Shown piece after piece: positions 17,902-25,348 of a DNA stretch of 64,000 nt. Both the position numbers and the translations under genes were made by a program. Each line of letters starts with the position of its first letter. Position 1 is the stretch's first letter. This stretch comes from Mycolicibacterium gadium (GTDB lineage Bacteria > Actinomycetota > Actinomycetes > Mycobacteriales > Mycobacteriaceae). The stretch spans positions 2,170,001 to 2,234,000 of the forward strand of contig NZ_AP022608.1 in NCBI RefSeq assembly GCF_010728925.1. The letters are read 5' to 3'. The notes under the pieces are model-generated. The model searched no databases. It worked only from the letters and a program-made list of their open reading frames with translations, and was not told the DNA's origin.

Positions 17902-19662
17902 TCAGCGCGCCCCGCGCACCAGCCGGCCCGGGCGTGCGCCGGTGTCCATGCTGTCGCGGCGGGTGATGACTCCATTGACGATCGTGGCGCTGTATCCGCT
18001 GGCGCCCTGAACCAGTCGCTGGCCGCCGGCGGGCAAGTCGTACACCATTTTCGCCGGGTGCAACGTCAGCGCGTTCATGTCGATGACGTTGAGATCGGCC
18101 TTCTTGCCCTTCTCAATGACGCCGCGGTCGGTCAGTCCGAACAGCTGGGCGGTGTCGTGAGATTGCTTGCGCACCACGTACTCCAGTGACAGCTTGTCGC
18201 CACGACGCCGGTCTCGCGCCCAATGCGTCAGCAGGAACGTGGGATACGACGCGTCGCAGATCATGCCGCAATGCGCGCCGCCATCGGACAGGCCCATCAC
18301 CCCCGCCGGGTGGGTCATCATTTCGCGAATCGCATCGCAGTTGCCGTAGGAGTAGTTGAACATCGGCAGCATCAGCATCGACGTCGCATCGGACTCGAGC
18401 ATCAGGTCGTACAGAGTGGCGAGCGGATCCTCGCCCCTCTCGGCCGCGATCTTCTCCACCGTGCGATCGTCGGTCGGCTCGTAGTCGGGCGGGTCTCCGA
18501 TGTGATAGATGCGACCGAGCGAGTGTTGCACCAGGGCGAACATGCCGTCGAACAGCTTCGTCGGGTCCGGCGCCAAGTCGTCTTCCGCCAGGATGGCCGC
18601 CTTCACCGCGGGATCAGCGAGCCGTTGAGCCATCTCCGCGCGGCCGCATTCGGCTTTGAGCTGACGGAACGTCGGACGATGGGTGAATGCGTGATGCCCG
18701 GAGAAGCCGAACAGCATGCCGAATGGCCGAGCGGCGACCTGTGGAAACAGTCGACTGCCCGATTCGTAAGCCTCCGCGGAGATGTCCATCAGCTCACGCC
18801 ACAGGTCTGGAGCGGCATCCACCTGGATCATGGCGAACGACACCGGCCGGTCGATCTCGGCGCTGAGCCGTTTCATCCATTCGAGTTCTTTCTTGGGCGC
18901 GACGATGTCCTCCCCCGCGGCGCCTTGAGGCGCGAGCTCGAAGACCGCCTGGCCGCCCGCGGCCATCGCACGACCGAGACCGAACAGTTCGTCTTCCGCG
19001 GCGAAGGTCCCTGGGACCGGCTCACCGTCCATCGCGCGGTGACCCAGCGTTCTCGACGTCGAGAGGCCAAGTGCGCCGGCCTCGATCGCTTCTTGCACCA
19101 GCCAGGCCATCGCGTCGATGTCCTCAGGGGTAGCCGGCTCGTTTCTGGCGCCGCGCTCGCCCATCGCGTAGGCGCGTATCGCGCCATGGGCGACCTGACT
19201 TCCGACGTCGATCGCGAGTTCGTGTTTGCCGATCGTGTCGAGGTATTCGGGGTAGCTCTCCCAGCCCCAGGTCAGCCCCTCGGTGAGGGCGGTACCCGGA
19301 ATGTCCTCGACGCCTTCCATCAGCTCGATCAGCCATTCTTCGGAGCCTGGGCGTACGGGGGCGAAACCGACGCCGCAGTTCCCCATGACGACAGTCGTCA
19401 CGCCGTGCCCGCTCGACGGCTCGAGCGAGCTGTCCCAACTCACCTGGCCGTCGTAATGCGTGTGGATGTCGACGAATCCCGGAGCGACGACCTTGCCCGT
19501 CGCGTCGATCGTCTCGGTCGCGTTGCCCTCCAGTGGCGCATCACCGGGACCACGGCGATGAATCTCGGTGATCCGACCGTCCTTGATGCCCACATCGGCC
19601 TGGAATCGGTCTCCGCCCGTGCCGTCTACCACGGTTCCGCCAGTGATCTTCAGGTCGAACAC
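17902..19662 (-). CDS. Amidohydrolase, N-acyl-D-amino-acid deacylase type
   Basis: 586 residues. Opens with the composite beta-sandwich '[17 protein letters not shown]', then metal site '[12 protein letters not shown]' near 70, 'GNCGVGFAP' near 105, and ends with '[20 protein letters not shown]', all typical of the D-aminoacylase branch of the amidohydrolase superfamily. In mycobacterial catabolic clusters such proteins are of unknown true substrate and may not act on D-amino acids. It converges with the SDR gene (3-base gap) and is divergent from the Rieske oxygenase gene. Confidence 0.83.
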   Translation of the reverse strand: MFDLKITGGTVVDGTGGDRFQADVGIKDGRITEIHRRGPGDAPLEGNATETIDATGKVVAPGFVDIHTHYDGQVSWDSSLEPSSGHGVTTVVMGNCGVGFAPVRPGSEEWLIELMEGVEDIPGTALTEGLTWGWESYPEYLDTIGKHELAIDVGSQVAHGAIRAYAMGERGARNEPATPEDIDAMAWLVQEAIEAGALGLSTSRTLGHRAMDGEPVPGTFAAEDELFGLGRAMAAGGQAVFELAPQGAAGEDIVAPKKELEWMKRLSAEIDRPVSFAMIQVDAAPDLWRELMDISAEAYESGSRLFPQVAARPFGMLFGFSGHHAFTHRPTFRQLKAECGRAEMAQRLADPAVKAAILAEDDLAPDPTKLFDGMFALVQHSLGRIYHIGDPPDYEPTDDRTVEKIAAERGEDPLATLYDLMLESDATSMLMLPMFNYSYGNCDAIREMMTHPAGVMGLSDGGAHCGMICDASYPTFLLTHWARDRRRGDKLSLEYVVRKQSHDTAQLFGLTDRGVIEKGKKADLNVIDMNALTLHPAKMVYDLPAGGQRLVQGASGYSATIVNGVITRRDSMDTGARPGRLVRGAR

Positions 19663-19704
19663 GATTTACTCCCTCAACGTCCGGGCTGCCGTTATGGTGG
19701 CCAA

Positions 19705-19719
19705 TGTAACACCGTTACA
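19705..19719. promoter_or_regulatory. Perfect inverted repeat TGTAAC-ACC-GTTACA, candidate TetR operator
   Basis: It lies in the 87-base gap between the divergent amidohydrolase and Rieske genes, and a TetR gene overlaps the end of the Rieske gene, so autoregulation and local control by that TetR is the simple reading. Confidence 0.6.
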
Positions 19720-19749
19720 GACGGCGGCAGCCGGAATCGGAGGGCAATC

Positions 19750-21111
19750 GTGACGCGAACGGCACCGGTCGGCCCCACCGTCGGCAACCCGACCCAAAAA
19801 CCCCGCGAAGACGCCATTGGCACGCCGCCTCAGCGCCCCACGCTCGTGCCCGCTGATCGCTATTACTCGGCCGATTTCGCCCGCCTCGAGGTGGAGCGGA
19901 TGTGGCCCAAGGTGTGGCAGCTCGCCTGCACCGTCGACCACGTCGCCGAACCGGGCGACTACTTCGAGTACCGCTGCGGGCCCTACTCCGTCCTGATCGT
20001 GCACGGCGACGACGGCGAACTGCGCGCCTTTCAGAACGTGTGCCGGCATCGAGGCAATTCGTTGTGCGCCGGATCCGGCTCCGACTTGCGTGAACTGCGA
20101 TGCGGCTATCACGGGTGGACCTGGGATCTGACCGGCGAACTGAGGCGCGTCCCCCACCGGAAGGGCTTCGGCGCACTCCGTCTGGCCGACTTTCCCCTGC
20201 TGCCAGTCCGCGTCGACACCTGGGAGCGGCTCGTCTTTGTCAACCTGGACTCCGATGCGATCCCATTGCGCGACTATCTCGAGGCCATGCCCGACGACAT
20301 CGGCTGGAACCGACTCGGCGACTTCCGGTGCTACGCCACCATGACCATCGAGGTCGAGGCGAACTGGAAGACGATCGCAGACGGGTTCAGCGAGACTTAC
20401 CACATTCAGACCCTGCATCCGGAACTCCACAGGTGCATGGACGACGTGTATGCGCCACAAGTCATCTGGGGTCACACCGGCAAGTCCGAACAGCTGTACG
20501 GTGTGCCAAGTCCGGCCATCAAGGAGCCGGTGACCGACGCCGAGGTGTGGGACGCCTACGTCACCACGCAGGGCGCGCTCATGGGGGTCGAGGACGGCGC
20601 CCCGTTTCCCTCCGATCAGCAGGGCCAGTCCGCGGCCGATGTAATCGCAGCGCAGACAAAGGCTTTCGCGGACGGGCGCGGGGTCGACCTCAGTTGGGCG
20701 AGCACCGATCAAGTGTTGCGGCTGCACCAGTACAACGTGTTCCCGAACATGTCGTTGCTGACCAATGCCGACCACCTGACGGTGCTGGTGGCACGCCCCG
20801 GACTGGATCCCGATCGCGGTGAACTGGTGATGATCGTGTGGATACGGATGCCGCCGGCCGCGCCACGAATCAAGCCGACCGATGTCCGGATGACGGCCGC
20901 CGACGCGCACCCCGGTTTGGTGCTCACACAGGACATCCAGGTGTTGGCGGGCCTGCAGCGCGGCCTGCATCAGCCAGGGCTCACCCACGTCGTGCTGTCC
21001 AATGAGGAACGCCGTGTGATCAACATGCACCGCAACCTCGAACGCTATCTGAACTTGCCTGAAGCGGATCGCATCACCGGAGGTGAGACGGTTGACGCAG
21101 CCAGGCGGTAA
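19750..21111 (+). CDS. Rieske non-heme iron oxygenase, alpha subunit
   Basis: 453 residues from GTG 19750; the open frame extends ~500 codons upstream only as an antisense shadow of the amidohydrolase. The [2Fe-2S] Rieske motif is C98-x-H100 ('CRHRGNSLC') and C118-x2-H121 ('CGYHGW'). The mononuclear iron site is in 'DGFSETYHIQTLH' (H218, H223, bridging D211). The family hydroxylates aromatic or steroid-like substrates using an external reductase, which is not in the window. The neighbouring TetR, sulfotransferase and SnoaL genes follow in the same direction with overlaps. Confidence 0.88.
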   Translation: MTRTAPVGPTVGNPTQKPREDAIGTPPQRPTLVPADRYYSADFARLEVERMWPKVWQLACTVDHVAEPGDYFEYRCGPYSVLIVHGDDGELRAFQNVCRHRGNSLCAGSGSDLRELRCGYHGWTWDLTGELRRVPHRKGFGALRLADFPLLPVRVDTWERLVFVNLDSDAIPLRDYLEAMPDDIGWNRLGDFRCYATMTIEVEANWKTIADGFSETYHIQTLHPELHRCMDDVYAPQVIWGHTGKSEQLYGVPSPAIKEPVTDAEVWDAYVTTQGALMGVEDGAPFPSDQQGQSAADVIAAQTKAFADGRGVDLSWASTDQVLRLHQYNVFPNMSLLTNADHLTVLVARPGLDPDRGELVMIVWIRMPPAAPRIKPTDVRMTAADAHPGLVLTQDIQVLAGLQRGLHQPGLTHVVLSNEERRVINMHRNLERYLNLPEADRITGGETVDAARR

Positions 21112-21739
21112 GGGCAGCGACCCGGTCACGGCCGACCAGATACTTCAGACCGCGGCGGAGTTGATCGACGTCGACGGTGTGGACGCTTTCAGCATGCGTC
21201 GGCTCGCCGATCAGCTGGGTGTCGCGGTGACCTCCATCTACTGGCACATCGGCGGCCGGGACAAACTCTTCGACGCTTTGGTCGAACGCCTGCTCGGCCA
21301 GATGGCCGATCTCCCGAGCGACGGCGACAATCCGGTCGATCACATTGCCTCCCTTGCGCGTTCGCAACGCAAGATGCTCATCGACAAGCAGCACCTGCTG
21401 GCGATCGCCCATGAACGCGACCGTACACCGCAGCTGTTCCTGCCGATTCAGCAGCGGCTGGCGACGCAGCTCTCCGAGCTGGGCATCACCGGAAGCGATG
21501 CCGCCCTGGTGTTGCGAGCGGTGCAGGTGCACGTGATTTCCTCTGCGGTGATGCAGTTCTCGGCGGTGCGGGGGGCCGAGCACGACGAGGAGGATCCATC
21601 CTTGTGGGCGGACGCCTGGCCCGACCGGGCACTCGTCGAAGCGCTGCAATCCCCCACCGATTATGACGCCGTCTTCGAATACGGGCTGAACGCGCTGCTG
21701 GCACCGCTGCGCGACGGCATGACCGACTTCCGTGGGTGA
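21092..21739 (+). CDS. TetR family transcriptional regulator
   Basis: About 215 residues. TTG 21092 is eight bases after GGAGG (21079-21083); GTG 21083 would overlap that ribosome site. The helix-turn-helix is at residues ~15-60 ('FSMRRLADQLGVAVTSIYWH'). The C-terminal ligand domain is all-helical. The start overlaps the Rieske gene and the end overlaps the sulfotransferase gene, so it sits inside an operon and probably controls it through the repeat at 19705. Confidence 0.87.
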   Translation: MTQPGGKGSDPVTADQILQTAAELIDVDGVDAFSMRRLADQLGVAVTSIYWHIGGRDKLFDALVERLLGQMADLPSDGDNPVDHIASLARSQRKMLIDKQHLLAIAHERDRTPQLFLPIQQRLATQLSELGITGSDAALVLRAVQVHVISSAVMQFSAVRGAEHDEEDPSLWADAWPDRALVEALQSPTDYDAVFEYGLNALLAPLRDGMTDFRG

Positions 21740-22898
21740 CATTTCGCCCGCGGCGGTCATCGCCGCAGCGCAGGAAAACACCGGGCTCTCCGACTTCGGG
21801 AGTGACGATTGGCGTATTGCCCTCGACACGTTGACCGACGCATTGGCCGCCGAGGCCGCCTTGACGGAGTTCGGACACGTCGTCGCGCAGGGCGACCTCG
21901 TCGGATCCCTCACGAGGCGACTGCAGGTCGTCGATTACCGGCGGGCGCACCCCGAGGTTGCCGAAATGCGAATCGAGCAGCCCATTTTCATCGTCGGCCA
22001 AGTGCGCACGGGGACCACAATCCTGTACGAACTATTGGCGCAGGATCCCGACGCCCGCGCACCGTTGACGTGGGAAGTCGACGCGCCCTGTCCGCCACCG
22101 GAGTTGGCGACGTATGACATCGATCCCCGCATCGAGGACAGTCGTCAGATTCAGGAGATGGTGACGTCGATCGTCCCCGACCTCAAGGCAATGCATCCGA
22201 TCGGACCACTGCTGGCCCAGGAGTGCGTCCGCATCACGGGGATGGATTACAAGAGCTTCATCTTTCCCACGATGTACCGCGTCCCGTCCTACGCCCAGTG
22301 GCTGCTGCGCGCCGACATGGCATCGGCCTACCAATGGCACCGTCGCTTCCTGCAACATCTGCAGTCGCGAATCCCGGTGAACCGCTGGGTGGTCAAGTCC
22401 CCCGGACATATCTGGGCCCTGGACGCAATGATGAAGGAGTACCCGGACGCGCGGGTGATACAGACACACCGGGATCCGCTGCGGACCATCGCGTCGGTGT
22501 CGTCGCTGGCGCGCACGCTGCGCACGTTTGCCGCCGAACCGACGCCCATCGAGGAGGTCGCCCGCGAGTGGGCCGAGTACGTCATCGACGGCCTCGACAG
22601 ATCCATCGACGCGCGGGAGTCCGGAATCATCCCGGCTTCCCAGGTGGTCGACGTGCAGTACCAGTCGTTCGCGGCTGACCCGATCGCTGCGGTGGCGGCG
22701 GCATATGACCGACTCGGACTACCGTTCAGGGCCGAAGCTGAAAACAGAATGCGCGGGTTCTTGGCTGCCCAACCTGCCCACGAACACGGCGGTCACCACT
22801 ACACGTTCGCTCAAACGGGGTTGAACGAGAACGAGCTTCGCGAGCGGACGGCGCGCTACCAGGAATACTTCGGTGTCCCCGACGAACAACTAGCATGA
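21732..22898 (+). CDS. Sulfotransferase family protein
   Basis: 388 residues. The PAPS 5'-phosphosulfate loop is 'FIVGQVRTGTTILYELLAQD' near 80, and the 3'-phosphate region is 'ARVIQTHRDPLRTIASVSSL' near 240. Mycobacteria have many such enzymes that sulfate lipids or small molecules, and some members do not use PAPS. GTG start overlaps the TetR stop; the end overlaps the next gene by four bases. Confidence 0.83.
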   Translation: MGDISPAAVIAAAQENTGLSDFGSDDWRIALDTLTDALAAEAALTEFGHVVAQGDLVGSLTRRLQVVDYRRAHPEVAEMRIEQPIFIVGQVRTGTTILYELLAQDPDARAPLTWEVDAPCPPPELATYDIDPRIEDSRQIQEMVTSIVPDLKAMHPIGPLLAQECVRITGMDYKSFIFPTMYRVPSYAQWLLRADMASAYQWHRRFLQHLQSRIPVNRWVVKSPGHIWALDAMMKEYPDARVIQTHRDPLRTIASVSSLARTLRTFAAEPTPIEEVAREWAEYVIDGLDRSIDARESGIIPASQVVDVQYQSFAADPIAAVAAAYDRLGLPFRAEAENRMRGFLAAQPAHEHGGHHYTFAQTGLNENELRERTARYQEYFGVPDEQLA

Positions 22899-23440
22899 CC
22901 GCGATGGACCCGAGACTGCAGGAAATGCTCGACGAGTTCGCGTTGCGCAAGCTCGTCCATGCGTACTGCCGCGCGGTCGACCGAGGCGATATCGATGCGC
23001 TTCGGGACCTCTATCATCACGACGCCGTCGATGATCACGGTGCATTCTCGACTGGGTCGGTCGAGGGATTCTTCGAGCAGCTCGTCGCCTCCCGTCCCTA
23101 CCTACGGGCAATGCAGCACCACATCACCACGGCGAACTTCGCCATCCGCGGAGACACGGCTGAGGGCGAGAGCTACAACATCGCGGTCCACACACTGGCC
23201 GCCAAGGAGCGCGACATCGATCTGGTGATCGGCGGGCGCTACCTCGACAAGTACGAGAAGCGCGACGGCATTTGGAAATTGCTCGAGCGAACCATCGTTA
23301 CAGATTGGGCGCGCGTGACGGATCCGTCCTCGATGGATACGAGTCACCCGATCACCAAGGACACGCTCAAGGGCGTCCTCGACGAGAGCGATCCGTCCTA
23401 TCGGTTCTTCTCTTTGATGACCGGCCCGCCGCCGAAGTAA
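22895..23440 (+). CDS. SnoaL-like / nuclear transport factor 2 fold protein
   Basis: 181 residues with the SnoaL-4 pattern: 'ALRKLVHAYCRAVDRGDIDALRDLYHHDAVDDHG' (first ~50 residues), mid-sheet 'MQHHITTANFAIRGDTAEGE' and 'GGRYLDKYEKRDGIWKLLERTI'. The cone-shaped fold serves isomerases, hydratases and hydroxylating-dioxygenase small subunits. Adjacent to a Rieske alpha subunit this could be a beta-subunit-like partner, although sequence alone favours the generic SnoaL group. Start overlaps the sulfotransferase stop. Confidence 0.8.
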   Translation: MTAMDPRLQEMLDEFALRKLVHAYCRAVDRGDIDALRDLYHHDAVDDHGAFSTGSVEGFFEQLVASRPYLRAMQHHITTANFAIRGDTAEGESYNIAVHTLAAKERDIDLVIGGRYLDKYEKRDGIWKLLERTIVTDWARVTDPSSMDTSHPITKDTLKGVLDESDPSYRFFSLMTGPPPK

Positions 23441-23550
23441 GAACCCCGCGTCAAATCAAGACGAGCAAATTCGACCCAGCGAGGGGAAGAGGCGTTACGC
23501 TCGCGTTTATCCGCGCGGTCCAGAAAAGGGCTATGCGCACCGAAGGGTGA

Positions 23551-24846
23551 ATGCGATGTGCGATGGCAACCTCTGAGCGCCCTCCGCATCGGTCTCGGGC
23601 GATCGTCGTCTGGGGCCTCGGCACCCTTTTCCTGGGCTTGGGTCTGCTCACCGCGGTGATGATCGGCATCGTCGCCGAGCAGGTCCGGGACCGTCTCGAG
23701 GTGTCCGAACACGCCATCGGCATGTTGAGCGCAGTCTTCTACGTCGCGTACTCGATCGCACAGTTCATCGGCGGCATCATGCTCGACCGCCTGAGCCCGC
23801 GTTGGATTCTCGGAATTTCGTCGCTGATCGCCGCGGTCGGTTGCGTACTGCTCGCCAACGCATCGACCATGGGTGTGACCGTCGTCGGCAGAGTCGTACT
23901 CGGGATCGGTCTGTCGACCAGCTTCCTCGGAGCCATCTATCTCGCCAGGATCTGGTTCCCTCCGCAACGATTCGCGGTCATGTCCTCCATCTCGCAGCTC
24001 GCGACCAATGCGATTTTGGCCCTCATGCTGATCGGCCTCTCGGTTACCGAGACAATTCCGCCGCTGCACGCCGCGATGATCGGCATGGCGGTCGGCTACG
24101 TGGTACTGGGCGTCGCCATCTTTCTCCTCGTATCGAGACCCGGCCACGCCGCCGCCGCTCCGCCGGGCGACAGCGACGTCGGCATCGGCAGCCAGTTGCG
24201 GATGGTGGTCGGAGTGCCGCAATTCTGGTTGGGCACAGCATTTTTCGCGAGTGTATTCGGTGTCCTCATTGCATGGAACGACCTGTGGGGCATCATGAAC
24301 CAGCGGGCCTACGGGCGCACGCTAGAAATGGCGACGGCATTGACATCCACCGGCGCCATCGCCGCCGGCGTCGGTGGACTCATCCTGGGCTGGATCTCGG
24401 ACCGACTCGGCATGCGGTCACGAATCACCCAGATCACCATCTGGCTACTGACCCTCACGGTGGCGTTGGTGCTGTTCCTTCCGCGACTGCCGACTGCCGG
24501 CGTCTTCGTTCTCCTGTTCGTCTTCGGTTTCCTACTGGGCAGCAACATCCTCGGTTTCGCACAGATCGGACAGCACATCGCCGACAACGCCCAGGCGACC
24601 GCGTTCGGACTGATGACGAGCGTCGGATTCCTCACCGGCGCCGGCCTGGACTACGTGATCGGCGTGCTCGTGGGTGAGGCCCCGCCCGCGGGGACGGACA
24701 TCGCCATCAGCCACTACCGAGGAGCGTTGATACCGCTGCTCGTCGTGCTCGCCATCGGTGCCTTGTGCTCGGTTGCCTTGAAAGACCGCGCGCTACCGCC
24801 AGCATCCGCGACGGCAGATCCGCTGCCGATCCAGACCGCAAAGTAA
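23551..24846 (+). CDS. MFS transporter
   Basis: 431 residues with 12 predicted membrane helices. The loop 2-3 motif is 'GGIMLDRLSPRWILG' near 75 and the repeat in the second half 'GLILGWISDRLGMRSR' near 280. It belongs to the major facilitator superfamily, possibly an organic-acid permease. ATG 23551 or ATG 23563 may be the start. It follows the catabolic genes and precedes a nucleoside deaminase in the same direction, so it may import their substrate. Confidence 0.83.
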   Translation: MRCAMATSERPPHRSRAIVVWGLGTLFLGLGLLTAVMIGIVAEQVRDRLEVSEHAIGMLSAVFYVAYSIAQFIGGIMLDRLSPRWILGISSLIAAVGCVLLANASTMGVTVVGRVVLGIGLSTSFLGAIYLARIWFPPQRFAVMSSISQLATNAILALMLIGLSVTETIPPLHAAMIGMAVGYVVLGVAIFLLVSRPGHAAAAPPGDSDVGIGSQLRMVVGVPQFWLGTAFFASVFGVLIAWNDLWGIMNQRAYGRTLEMATALTSTGAIAAGVGGLILGWISDRLGMRSRITQITIWLLTLTVALVLFLPRLPTAGVFVLLFVFGFLLGSNILGFAQIGQHIADNAQATAFGLMTSVGFLTGAGLDYVIGVLVGEAPPAGTDIAISHYRGALIPLLVVLAIGALCSVALKDRALPPASATADPLPIQTAK

Positions 24847-24857
24847 GGAGTCGATTG

Positions 24858-25340
24858 ATGGACGACATGAAGTTTCTCCTGCATGCCGTTGAAGTGTCCA
24901 AACGGTCTGTGCGCGAGGGAAATCACCCTTTCGGATCCGTCCTCGTCGACAGCGAGGGCAACGTCTTGCTGGAGCAGACGAACATCGAAGTGACCGACTC
25001 GGACTGCACCGGCCACGCCGAAACCACCCTGATGCGCCAGGCGTCGAAGAAGTACGACAAGGACTTCCTGGCCACCTGCACGCTCTACACGACAGCGGAG
25101 CCGTGTTCGATGTGCGCGGGGGCGATGTACTGGGCCAACGTCAGACGACTGGTGTACGGCATCACGGAAAAGCAGTTGCTCGCCGAAACCGGTGACGACC
25201 CGAGAAATCCGACATTGAGCCTCGATTGCCGAACGGTGTTCGGCGCGGGCCAGAAGGACATCGAGGTCGTCGGCCCGGTACCGGAGGTGGCCGACGCCGT
25301 GCTGGAACCGCACAAGAACTACTGGAACCAGCAGAGCTGA
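24858..25340 (+). CDS. Nucleoside/nucleobase deaminase (CDA/dCMP deaminase fold)
   Basis: 160 residues from ATG 24858 with AAGGAG 13 bases upstream. The zinc site is H53-A-E55 and 'PCSMC' (C83, C86), with E55 the proton shuttle. The group includes guanine deaminases and tRNA adenosine deaminases; the size and the C-terminal 'HKNYWNQQS' favour a small-molecule (guanine or related) deaminase. It lies 11 bases after the MFS gene, so a purine or other heterocycle may be the transported compound (inference). Confidence 0.85.
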   Translation: MDDMKFLLHAVEVSKRSVREGNHPFGSVLVDSEGNVLLEQTNIEVTDSDCTGHAETTLMRQASKKYDKDFLATCTLYTTAEPCSMCAGAMYWANVRRLVYGITEKQLLAETGDDPRNPTLSLDCRTVFGAGQKDIEVVGPVPEVADAVLEPHKNYWNQQS

Positions 25341-25348
25341 GGCCGCTT

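Noticed and set aside
19705..19719. KstR (cholesterol regulator) site
   Set aside because: The half-sites are 6 bases with a 3-base spacer, whereas KstR needs TnnAACnnGTTnnA with a 2-base spacer.
18223..19749. N-terminal extension of the Rieske protein to 962 residues
   Set aside because: The extra ~500 codons lie antisense to the amidohydrolase and show the Arg/His-rich composition of shadow frames.
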